From Rhodamnia argentea (taxonomy: Eukaryota > Streptophyta > Magnoliopsida > Myrtales > Myrtaceae), in the NCBI RefSeq assembly GCF_020921035.1, contig NC_063151.1, forward strand, positions 1,426,001-1,490,000: 64,000 bases of DNA. The letters run 5' to 3'. A model generated the notes under the pieces. It made no database searches. It was not told the DNA's origin and saw only the letters and a list, made by a program, of their open reading frames with translations. Below, piece by piece: positions 1 to 10,140 of the stretch; within the stretch, counting starts at the first letter, position 1, and each line of letters opens with the position of its first letter. A program made the translations under genes and the position numbers.

Positions 1-1070
1 AGCGCAAAGGGACACCCGCTAAAAGGCCTGCGCTCATGTGCCATCTTACCGCCTTTGAACTTAAAAGAAGTTTTCGACCCACAAAAAAAAAAAAAACACT
101 AAAAGAAGTGAATCACCGCGACTCTGTATTTTTTTTATTTGAGATTCCTCTTAGGTTTCCGTAACAAATGCTTTGATCTAGTTCGAGCTTAACTGCAAAA
201 GAAATAGAAGAGAATGAAGCGCCGCGAATGACGGAATGCTTATCTAGTGCGTCCAAAGCTGCTCTTTTTTTAACTGTTTCGTCGACCGGAAATGCTTGCA
301 TAATGGTTACTCCACTAAACGACAATGGGAAAAGTTTTCAAACAAAAATATGAAGTGCCTTCATTTTTTCAAATACTTTTATTTATTTATTTATTTATTT
401 TTTCCCTCTTCCCTCCTCAACCATAGCGAGCGTAGGGCAATGGATAGGCTGGTCGAGGGGTTGGGTCGGTTGGGCGAGGGTAGCTTTGCCAGCCCAGGTG
501 AGGGTAAGGGTTGTCTTCACCGGTGTCTAGCGAGGGTAGCTCTAGCTTGGCCGGGGGCTTCGTCGCCCAAAGCCGGCAAGGGTGACCTTGGCCGGGCATT
601 AGGCGAGTGAGATCCTCGCTGGCATCGGGTGAGGGTTATCCTTGCCCGACGCCGATCGTAGCTTGAGGCCGGTAATGGCCGAGGGAGGGGAGAGAAAAAA
701 GAAAAACAAAAGGAAAAGGAAAACAAAAAAAAAGAGAAGGAAAAAATAGCAAAAGGAAAAAGGAAAACATTACAAAAAAAATAAACGATAAAAATGTCCT
801 TCGACCGGGCCTTTCTTTGAAATAATGAGGGCAATTCGAGCCCTTATTTTAGAAATTAAGGGTATTTCAAAATCTTATTTGAAATTTTGTCCATGACAGT
901 GTGATCGTGTTATGTAAGCCACACAAAAAATTGCCACAATTTTTTTTTTACTTTTATGTGCCGGGCTACAACTAAAATGAGTGGCCACCCTTACTCAGTG
1001 GGAGTGACAATATTGTCACGCTAGTACTCTCCTTCGTCGACGGCACTTGGTAGTGATAGTAGCGGACGCT
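1..1070. other. Gene-free left edge
   Basis: I see no gene here. The stretch holds homopolymer A/T runs, an (ATTT)n microsatellite near 377-402 and the GC-rich dispersed repeat listed separately. The short reading frames across 417-834 come from the repetitive composition and run on both strands, so I do not call them. Confidence 0.6.
340..895. repeat. GC-rich dispersed repeat with AT-rich flanks (copy A)
   Basis: A GC-rich core at about 430-690 is built from recurring words such as GCGAGGGTAG, GGCGAGGGT and GGCCGG. Purine-rich AT sequence flanks it, with GAGGGCAATTCGAGCCCTTA at 829-848 on the right. The same architecture, a GAGGG/GCCGG-like core inside flanks about 'aataagggc' text, recurs near 19.83-20.45 kb, and related GC-rich cores occur near 33.7 and 48.3 kb. 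This looks like a non-autonomous DNA transposon family, but I could not define exact ends. Confidence 0.5.
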
Positions 1071-1072
1071 GA

Positions 1073-2280
1073 GGGCCTATATGACAACCATTTTGGTTCT
1101 TAAATTCTATTTTCTAAAACAAAAAAAAAAAAGATGAGAATCCTATTTGGTAACCTAAATAATTTTGATTTTGATTTTGTTTCCAGAAATAGTTTTGGAA
1201 CAAAAATAAGAACAAAAAAAAAAAGTTGGTTACGAAAAAAAAAAATCACTATTGAAAATCACAAAATAGAATGAAACCCTACATCTCTCACTTTTTCTTT
1301 TTAGTTCTCCAGTCAAATTTTCCCTCGACTTAAAATAGAACGGGGTCTCATTGTCAAAGGAAAATATATAAGATAAAAATTTAAGAATTTGAAAAATTAA
1401 AAAATTTTGAAAATTTCTTAAAAAATCATAGAAATTTCAGAAAAATCCCTAAAAATAGAAGAAACTTAGATTAGGCTAGGTTGACCTCATTTTCATAAAT
1501 TTAGGCCTAGATTCTTTAGATTTCATAGATTTTGTTCTTTTTAAAAAAAAAATCATAAACACCTTTGTAATCAAACTCAAACTACATTTCTCTAAGTCCT
1601 TAGGGCTTCATTATAGTTTTATGATGTGATTTATCAATGTCATGATCCCTTGATTGCGCATTTGATTTCATTGGTTGTGATTTACCTGGGTTTATATACT
1701 TTAGACTTAATTTAGTTTTAGAAATTTTCAGGAAAAGACAAAAATAACCATCGCTAACACTTATCAAACTCTCATTTTTAAGTTTTCAATGAATTAAGAA
1801 TGAGATTTGATTTCCTAGAACAAAAAACTAACACAAATGCGGGACGGTGCGGGGCATTTTCGTTGTAGAAATGAGGGTGTCGCTTGTGTCGGTTGTTCAT
1901 TCACTTAAAAGAGTTCGATGAAACCCCATAATAAATGGCGAAAATAACTAGTGATGATTCTTGATATTTATTTTTACATTTCATATGCAAAATGTTATAT
2001 GAAAGAACCAATATGAATTAATCTATTAATTTGAAATGTATGACGAAATTTCACAAAGTAAATACATAATTATTTGACTTAAATGATAAAAATTAGAAAG
2101 AGCAATTGTTCCGAGAGCAGAAATTTTGTGTAGTTATCAAATACGTTTTTGTTCCAATAACAAAAATTTTGAGCAATTACCAAACGCTTTCTGATCTCTA
2201 AGACTCATCCTAAGAATATAATAAAAAAATTATTTTAATTAGAATCACTTTTTCGGATCAGAATGGTTACCATACATGTC
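1073..2280. mobile_element. MITE-like element with imperfect terminal inverted repeats (family 1, copy 1)
   Basis: The left end reads GGCCTATATGACAACCATTT. The reverse complement of the right end reads GACATGTATGGTAACCATTC. These align as an imperfect terminal inverted repeat. The interior is AT-rich, has no coding capacity, and carries phrases such as CAGAAATTTTGTG and TTACCAAACG that recur near 36.2-36.9 kb and 57.2-57.3 kb. I infer a non-autonomous DNA transposon; its superfamily is not clear. Confidence 0.55.
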
Positions 2281-2830
2281 TTGAATGAACTATAAATGGT
2301 GTTAAAGATATTTTGCTTCATTAGTGTCTGTCTTATTGTCACTGCTTTTTACTTTTACCTCGTTCAGCTCCATGTCTTTGAGATCGACTATTGACCCACG
2401 CCTTTGGCGCTTTCAATGATATTCGATTTTTTTTTTGTTTTTTCTATTTGGAAAGTGTAATGAGGGGAAAGGAAAAATTGCACTTCTATCTCTCGAAACT
2501 TTCAAATCTCTATTTTACTTTGCAAAATCTCTAGGTAGTTCATTTCTTCTCTCAGCCAATTGATTACTGAACGCCCAAGACATCAATCCTATAGCCCGTG
2601 GCCTCATACATAAGGGGAGACTTGCCCTTAAATAGTCATCACTTGGCTACTTTGTTTTGGCGTCAATCGAATCCAATCCTCACGGAGCAATCGGAATTAG
2701 ATTGCAACCAAGAACGTAGAACTTCGAATCCCAAAAACACGTTTAATAACTTCTTTTAACTTGTTTGGAGGAATATTTTACGTTTTTGATCTCATCATTT
2801 TGAATTGATGGAATTTCACTGGAAACTTTG
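2281..2830. other. Intergenic, no recognisable feature
   Basis: AT-rich sequence between two MITE-like elements. I see no ORF of note, no repeat and no RNA gene. Confidence 0.5.
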
Positions 2831-3100
2831 GGGCACACATGGTGATTCTTCTGTTCTAGAAATTAACTTCGGTCAGAAGTTGATTTTTCTACTTCTTGAG
2901 AGAAGTACATTTTTTTTTTTAAATTTTTTCAAGTGGCTCCAAAACTACTTTTGAAGTAAAAAAAATGCTATAAATGTAGAAAAACGAAGTTGTGTAATCA
3001 AACAAATTTCTGCTCCAAAAGTTGTATTACCAAACGGATTTCTACTCTGAAAGCATTTATGGAGCATAAATTTTACTCTATAAGTGTTATCATGCACGCC
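2831..3100. mobile_element. Short MITE-like element (family 2, copy 1)
   Basis: The left end GGCACACATGGTGATTCTTC and the reverse complement of the right end GGCGTGCATGATAACACTTA form an imperfect terminal inverted repeat about 270 bp apart. Interior phrases such as AGAAGTTGATTTTT and CTCCAAAAGT recur in a longer relative at 32010-32914. There is no coding capacity. Confidence 0.5.
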
Positions 3101-3408
3101 TTATACCGTCGTCAAGCACCGGAGGTAAAAGGAAAAGCGAAAGGAAATAGCCCATAAAAAGAAAGCAAAACCTAAATCGCCTCATAAAGGCAGCCACGTG
3201 ATTTAAAAAATTAATTGTGAGCGAACTTACGTAATGAATAAAAAATTGCAGCGGTGAAAACGGATGAAAATCTCTTTTTCAACTTTCCATTGAGTTGTCT
3301 TTGTTGCGTGCTGCTTTGTGCTCTTTGCTTTTCGTTTTTGGTAGCGCATTTCAACGTAAAAAGCGAAAGTGAAGATTTCGTGATAAGGCGCAACATCTCA
3401 TCATCGGT

Positions 3409-3627
3409 GGGAAAATATACTAGAAGTACCATAATTTGTGTATGGCGTTCATTTGAGTGCCATAACTTTCAAAACGTTCACTTAAATGCCATAATTTTCA
3501 AAAATCGTTCACTTGAGTGCTATAGTGAACTTTTCGTGATAAGGCGCGGCAACATGGTACTCAAGTCATCGGTCGAGTGAACGTTTGAAAGTTATGGACA
3601 CAAGTTATGGCACTTCTATACTTTCCC
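3409..3627. mobile_element. 219-bp inverted-repeat element
   Basis: The left end reads GGGAAAATATACTAGAAGTA. The reverse complement of the right end reads GGGAAAGTATAGAAGTGCCA. The inverted similarity continues inward through 'ccataactttcaaa' and 'cgttcactt' words, so the element is largely palindromic. It carries no gene. A MITE or foldback element is the likely identity. I did not find a convincing target-site duplication. Confidence 0.55.
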
Positions 3628-3630
3628 ATT

Positions 3631-3633
<3 letters not shown>

Positions 3634-3664
<31 letters not shown>
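3634..3664. repeat. (GA)n microsatellite
   Basis: An uninterrupted dinucleotide tract of about 15 GA units directly after the inverted-repeat element. Confidence 0.9.
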
Positions 3665-3666
<2 letters not shown>

Positions 3667-3845
3667 AATTTAGTGGATTATGTATGCATGTTATCCTTTT
3701 AATCAGCAAAACCCCTAAATTTCTACCAATGTGACAAAAATATCCCTTATTTACTACAAAACGTACCACAAACTCGTACAAATGTGACAAGAATAGGTTA
3801 TGGTTAAAAAAAAAAAAATAGAGCATCCGCCTTTGCAGAGTTTTA

Positions 3846-4153
3846 CAAAGATGGCATGGTTTGTAATAATTATAGCATGCATTACACAGTTGTTGTAAAG
3901 AAAATTTTACACCAGCTCCCCGTCGTGCCTTGATTTGAGGATTATACCTATCTCCCGTCTCACTCTTCTTCTCTCAAGTCAATGGTGTAAAAGGTAGGTT
4001 CTTGAAGAGTTTGAAAAGATGGTACAGTTTACAGTAATTTATAGCATGCATTGCACCGTCAATGTAAAAGAAAATTTTACATCGACTCCGGTCATCTCTT
4101 GATTTGAGGATTATGGCCATCCTCTCCCCATCTCTGTTGCTCAAGTTAATGTG
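3846..4153. repeat. Diverged tandem duplication (~166-bp period)
   Basis: Unit 1 (about 3846-3987) and unit 2 (about 4012-4153) share ordered phrases: AAGATGG, TTATAGCATGCATT, GAAAATTTTACA, CTTGATTTGAGGATTAT and CTCAAGT. The units differ at many positions, so the duplication is not recent. No gene is seen. Confidence 0.65.
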
Positions 4154-4563
4154 TGGAATATATATATTTTTTAAAACTATCAGTGTGGAACCATAATTAC
4201 CCCACACATCAAAAAGCTCTTTTAAGATTGGAAACCGCTAATCCGACAGCCCGACAGTTTTGTCAATTATTTATTACCACACGACCTTCCAATCAATGAG
4301 TATTTTATGTAAAACACGCGGTGATGAATGTGAATTTACGATTGAGATTGTGCCGTCATTGACAGATCTGCTAAGGAAGTATTTCCTCTTTAAGGTGCTA
4401 TCATGTCCAAGGATGATGTTAAAATGCTGACTTAACAAAATTACCTAAAGACCAAGAAAATGAAATTTTAACTACGGGACCTCCCCATGGTTAGTAAACC
4501 CTTCCCAACTTATTGTTGTGGCCTAACTAAAGGCATTACGACATATGAAGGTTCGAAGGTAGT

Positions 4564-4569
<6 letters not shown>

Positions 4570-4595
<26 letters not shown>
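4570..4595. repeat. (CT)n microsatellite
   Basis: A run of about 13 CT units. Confidence 0.9.
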
Positions 4596-4599
<4 letters not shown>

Positions 4600-4600
<1 letters not shown>

Positions 4601-5714
4601 AAATTAAACGAAGGTTGAAGTTATGGTACGCCTTTGTCAGACTAAGATGGTCCGATTCCCTTTTAAGTTGTCAGATCAAGTCAGTGCATGTGAAAGGAGT
4701 AACCTGGCGAACCGGTTACATTTCATTATCCAACTACTATTTTCTAGGGAAAAGGGCGGACGAACCCAAATCAAAGTCCCGTTTCTTCTAGTTTAGACCC
4801 AAATAGAGGGAGGTGTGATTCCGATCCGAGCATAGAAAACGAGGGAAAATGACAAGTTAGAACGCTTGCGAGTTATGATACGGTACGAAATCGATGGAGG
4901 AGGTCCCCTGTGCTGGGATACAGGTGTAATGTCTGGTTTTTGGAACCCGATTCGGTCCAATCGGACTTGCCAGGGGGGAGGGTGGGGGGGCACACTCCAT
5001 GCGTGAGTTCTATAATGGTGAAACTACACGACCCACTCTCTGCATTCGATCCAAAGAAACAATCATAACTACGATCGAGATGAGATTTGTCAGATTCTCC
5101 GTTCGGACAATGGACCACCTCGGAGGAGATGTCGCCTCCTTGGATCAGCGACAGCATCCGATGGTGGGGCTCTCGCTGGGCTTTGGGCTCACCCCTCTCT
5201 GAAAACCCTGCAACAATCCGCATCTCAGGTAAATGCCAAATGCGCAATTCCTCTCCTTTTTTTTTCCTTTCTTTGCAGCAATTATTGCAGATGCAGAAGC
5301 GAGAGCGTTATGAATATGTGTTGCAGGCGGAGGAGGGAAGGTTTCGACTCGCAGTTGCAGTTTGGTTTGCTTGCCATGCGATGGTAATATTATAGGTGGT
5401 CCTGCTAAAATAATTGCAAGAGGCCAAAGACGATCCCAACAGCAATTCATGTAATTGTGCTATGGAGAACCGCATGTACCGCCAGTGAAAATTCTGGCAT
5501 TTTGCCTGCAGAGGCTTTTTATGGCGACTTGGCCGGTTTGTGAGAGATGGGCTCTTTCTTTTTGTTTTTTTCACACGGACGTCCTTGATCATGGAAGAGT
5601 TTTAGTTTTCTTTTTTAATTCTTGAGATTCGTTTCCAGGGCGTCGAAATGAATAGAACAGAAGCACTCGGTCGCGTTTCGGTGACGCAATCTGTCCACAT
5701 CATTTGAAGTTGGT
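4600..5714. other. Intergenic, short overlapping ORFs only
   Basis: Several 60-124-codon frames overlap on both strands between 4793 and 5592. None shows a domain or motif that I recognise, and none is clearly favoured. The stretch around 4990-5230 is more GC-rich than its surroundings and could be an old coding remnant, but I cannot support a function. Confidence 0.35.
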
Positions 5715-6125
5715 TCTTGATAGACCCATCAAATGAGTGGGTCGAGTCGGCCGAAATAAACTCCGTTTAATATATTTATGAGCTATTTATTACAATGCAA
5801 ATCTAGTGATCCATACCCGATCCGACGCATATTTCTAAAATGCTTCAATGTTTAATCAAATCTAGGAAAACTCACATTCAAATTGTAATGAGAGTGTGAA
5901 GTGAGTGAGCGCGAGATCGAGTAAAGACGAGAGATGTAGATTGGGTTTAAGTAATTCTAAATCTATGTACGACTTATTTAGAACACATTTAACACTCATA
6001 TAACATTTAAACTCATTTATTAAATATAACTAGCCATAAAATAACTCATCTCATTATAGACGGGTTAAAACACGGATTTATGACCCCTTTTTTTTATTAG
6101 AATTTATGACTCAATTTTGATAGGT
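5715..6125. repeat. Dispersed repeat of the 'GGGTCGAGTCGG' type (copy 1)
   Basis: The block from GAGTGGGTCGAGTCGGCC through ACAATGCAAATCTAGTGATC and CATACCCGATCCGACGCATA to CTAAAATGCTTCA has relatives, in the same word order, at about 33450-33600 and 41650-41870. It is non-coding. It is probably a degraded non-autonomous element. Confidence 0.5.
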
Positions 6126-7535
6126 CTAGTTCTTGGTGATTTAAGCATTGTATTCTTTTTTTTTAGAGCCCACCGCAAAGCATGTTTGACTCATGCTCTC
6201 TAAATTGTAGATCCAAGGTTAAGCGATGGTACTAGCGCGCAAGCGATGACTTATCTCTTAATAACAAAATCGGAATCGAGGGAACATTGCTAGGTCCTTC
6301 CGAAGGACACCCGTTTCGACTGGCATCTGAATATCCAAACATCGAATGAATCCGACCTAGCTCGATCTTTTCCTCGACGTTGTAAATATCGATTCTAAGT
6401 CAATAAACCCGGGCCCATGAATCGTCTCTACAAGAAAATGGACTAAACATACACCGACTTCGAGATTTGGATCGTATGGATTTGATGTGCACAGCATAGC
6501 AGTGTGTCTCATGCGAAGTGGGGGTACAACAATTGCACATGTTCAATTACGGCCTTACTGGGCCTCGTGTCCCTACCGAGGCCCATTATGTTGGCAAGGC
6601 CTCACCCATTTACAAATGGGAAATGGTTTGCGCCGTTTGTTTTGAATCTCATTGTTCGTCGGGGATTGATCCCGCGACAAAATATTTCTCATCGAAAGTT
6701 GTTCTTCGATTTTATTAAAAGAGACGGGTTGTAGCAATTCCGAACAGAAAGTATCACAGGGCAAACAAGAAATAACGATAATTTTACTTCAAATATAACC
6801 GTATATACACAAATTGAACTAGAAAAAGCAAAAATGCAACACTGGAATTTAATAGATAAAGATCCAAGCCGGAATTTAATCGACGACGTGGATCTAGAAG
6901 TTATAGTTAAGAAGTATGCTGGAATTTAATTGACAACACAAGTTTGAACATTTAAAATACGGTGAAGAAAAGGAAAGGCAACTACAAGATAATAGATTTG
7001 TTTGTTTGTGCACGGGGATGATCTTTGAAGAGTACGATATGGCTATTTAAAGTATACAATCGACATTTGTCAACGAGGTTACAAAGGGAGATTTCAAACA
7101 TAGGTTACAAATGGTTATTCAAAAAGAATTAACTTCTTAGTAGCTACAAGAAGTTACACTAATCCTAAAATAGTGGCAAAATAACCAACTAGCGCTTTTT
7201 CCCTTGTAGATTGCTTGCTGTCCATATCGAAGATTTTGTCAATCAACTTCAAGGCTATTGTCGATAACTTCAATTTGTGTGTTGTTGATGACTTCATTGG
7301 CGAGTTGTCGATTCTCTTCAAGTTATCAATAATTATATTTATGAATGACCACTCTCATTGACATAAGTTTATCACATGTAACCAAAATTTGGTCATTTTC
7401 CATCTATTTCTTTTTGTAAAATGATAGCAAGCTAGAGATTTATATACCATCTTGAAATTACTATCTTTTTTTTTTTATTACTGTCAGAAAAAGCTACAAA
7501 TTCCGAAGAAGAGTTGATTTTGAAGGAGAAACCAT
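6126..7535. other. Intergenic; a small hairpin, otherwise nothing recognised
   Basis: An 8-bp perfect stem GGGCCTCG/CGAGGCCC with a 9-nt loop lies at 6560-6584. Overlapping short frames at 6504-6764 have no recognisable motif. A phrase around 7285-7335 (ACTTCATT, AGTTGT, GATTC, CTTCAAGTT) recurs near 35882-35935. I see no gene. Confidence 0.45.
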
Positions 7536-9312
7536 TCACTGGGAAGTATGAAAGGCATCGGCCAACAGGGAACCGAGGCGAGCCTGACTGGTGGTGGTGA
7601 GGTGAAGATGATCCGTCTTGAGGTCCAAGCCCTTTGCGTCCACGCACTTCACATTGGGCAGTTTTATGCCCAGCTGAGCGCTCCTGACCGTGTCCACAAA
7701 TTTGCCTTCTCCTGATGCAAGGGCCACCTGAAATCGAAAACCAAACATATACTATTAAGTTCTAGGGCAACGACGCTAGGAAATGTTGTTCGTGTTGCCA
7801 GCAAAATCATTGACATGTCGATAAATCAATCGAATTCAACCTTCTTATGCGTCAAATAAGCACTTGTATCGTCAGGGCAATTGTGGAGCAATTGGCTGTT
7901 CTAACAAGATCTCGAGACATGTAGCTTATGTTAAGAGCTTGAATCGTAGTGCTCTGCTATTTAAGAATTCTGTCCATTGCTCCTACCTCATTGAGACAAT
8001 GGGAAGCTAATTGAGTGCAATTCAAAGCTTCTGTCAGGGTTGTGTGAATCGTGTGGGCTTAGTTCCGAGGTCCTGAGACCGACCCTTTTGGACGTTGGCA
8101 GCTTCTTGGGAATTTGGATAGTGGCTGTTGTTTAGGAGTACTAACAACGAAAGGCCGAACCTCTCTTTCTTCTTGCCGTAATAACCGGTGGTGAGATAAT
8201 TCAAATTTCAAACTAGAATTCTAAATTATCATACAATTTCATATGAATGCCTTACCTAGGCTCATGCCACTAGACACAAAGGTTTTTCGATTTTTATATG
8301 TTGGATCCGAACAAAAGTTAGAAGTTCTCGAACAGTTCTTGCATATTCCATCGATCACGTCACTTACAAAATTGTTTTTGCACATACAATGCCTCCGAAA
8401 AACCATAATCACTAAAATTTAAAAGCAAAGCATTGATCTCTCCACATCCTAGGAAGACGAAACATTCTTCTATGACATAAGTAACACCTTGCTTTTGGTT
8501 CTGGTTCATTATCAGCAAAAAGACGCCACACCATACTCATTTGTTTTTTGTTTTTTGTTTTTTTACGACGAAGCTATACCATACTTGAGTAGCCAAAGAT
8601 ACGTGCGGCGTTCCATAGAAGAGAATGTAATCACGTCAAAAACGTAAAAATTGAAAGAACCAATGTGGAAACATGATCATTGATCATTACGATGATATAG
8701 ATACGATGAAAAAGCTCTAATTAATTTTACCTGAATTATGAGAAGAGAAGGGTTGTTAAGATCGGTGCGAATGTCCCCGATGAGCTTCTCCATGTTGCTC
8801 TTGTACGCCTGGGCGTCCGCCTGAGCCACCGTATCGCTCTCCCCCTGATACCAAAGCATCGCCCTTATGGTTCCCCCGCTCTTTATGGCCGCCTTGGCTC
8901 GACTCACCATCTGGTTGTACAAGGGGGTCCCGCGGGCCCACTGCGCGATCTTGGTCCCGCCCACGGCGCAGGGCACGAGCCCCACCACCCCGAGCTTGGG
9001 GTCTTTGGATTTGACCCCCTTCGCGAAACACATCCCGGGGCCGACCCCGCAGAAGTGATTCACGTCGATGTCCGCGTGGAGCGGCTCCGCGGCCTCAGAC
9101 CAGGCGAGCTGGGCGCTGAGCCGGAGTATGGACGGGTCGGGCCTGCACTGTGGCGGCACCCAGTGGTCCCACTTGCCGTGCTCGACGCCGCCCCGCCCTG
9201 CCATGTTGCTCTGGCCGGCGAGGATGAATACGTCCTGAGGGAGCGTGTCTCCCGAGCTTGGATGGAGGGTGAGGAGGACGGAGAGCAGAGAGAACAAGAT
9301 TGGGATTGTCAT
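7536..9312 (-). CDS. SGNH/SASA-type carbohydrate esterase
   Basis: Exon 1 is 8731-9312 and exon 2 is 7536-7727, read on the minus strand with a 1,003-bp GT-AG phase-0 intron. The product is 257 aa, the usual length for this plant family (sialate O-acetylesterase domain, At4g34215-like). I chose the ATG at 9312; the in-frame TTG further upstream is not a start. Residues 1-20 look like a secretory signal. SGNH blocks are visible: GQSNMAGRGG with the nucleophile Ser near residue 35, a Gly-rich CAVGGT block at about 115-120, WYQGESD at 154-160, and the catalytic D-x-x-H as DHLH at 233-236. The family deacetylates carbohydrate substrates, and the signal suggests the secretory pathway or cell wall; the actual substrate cannot be told. 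No neighbour shares its pathway. Confidence 0.9.
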
Positions 9313-9374
9313 TGTGGTGGGAAGCGACAAGAAGAGAGACTAATTTGTGATTTGAAGAAGAAATGAGAAGATCT

Positions 9375-9382
9375 TTTTTATA
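9375..9382 (-). promoter_or_regulatory. TATA box of the esterase gene
   Basis: On the minus strand the sequence TATAAAAA lies about 63 bp upstream of the ATG at 9312, a normal position for a plant core promoter with a short 5' leader. Confidence 0.55.
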
Positions 9383-9394
9383 ATGCGTTCGAAA

Positions 9395-10140
9395 CCGGAG
9401 AAGGGTTTGGTGGCAATGGCACTAACTTGGTAGGAGCAAAAGAGGGAAGTGAGGGAGATTATGCTTTCGACAATAATGTGGTCGTTTAAGGAAACAAAGT
9501 GGGGGCATCTCTGTTTCGAGCAATGAAGGCTCGTTTTAGGAAAGACACCATTCGGCTGATCATGCCACGATGATTGGCCCTCATGGGAATATGATAAAGT
9601 TGTCATTACTAGAAAAATATTTTATGAATTCATTTTTATGATGGCGTAGGAAGCGGAATTCTTTGAATTTTATATCTGTTCTCGTGGAAAGTTATTGATC
9701 AGTGTAAAGATATTAATTTGGGTTTAAAAAAAGATTGGTTTTATTGAATTAGCTGGGGAAAAATAGGTTTTGACCAGTGAATCCCAATAAACAGAAGGAT
9801 CTATTCTCTTCCCTCTTGACTCTCAAACAAGTCTTGTTTTATTTTTTTTTATTTTTTTCCTAAGACAAAGAGATTTTCGAGAAAGTTTCAACTAAGGGCT
9901 CTAAATGCTCTTATTTTCTCAAATAAAAGTATAAAGTGAACCTTATTTCGAAGAATGGCATGAAATGGCCATATGGGTCTAAAAAAAGAGCCTCTCACCG
10001 ATTGGTTAGGGGTATTTTCGTCATTTTTTTTTCTTTTTTTCCGCTTTCTCTTTTTGTGTTTTCTAAAAATTAAAAAAGAAACTAAAAAAATACAGGTGGG
10101 AGGGGGGGCTGCCTCCCACCTGTGTTTCCATTTCATTTTG
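9395..10140. repeat. Intergenic with part of the GC-rich repeat's AT flank and a hairpin
   Basis: Around 9893-9950 the sequence carries the 'aagggctc...cttattttctcaaataaaagt' style seen at the flanks of the GC-rich dispersed repeats. A perfect 12-bp stem (ACAGGTGGGAGG at 10092-10103 and its complement at 10112-10123) with an 8-nt loop follows. No gene is supported. Confidence 0.4.

Noticed and set aside
417..834. Several overlapping frames at the left edge
   Set aside because: They lie in a GC-rich dispersed repeat and low-complexity A-rich DNA, open on both strands.
6560..6700. Possible tRNA-like or small RNA gene (hairpin followed by a GGGATTGATCCCGCGAC phrase)
   Set aside because: I could not fold a cloverleaf or place A and B boxes at proper spacing.
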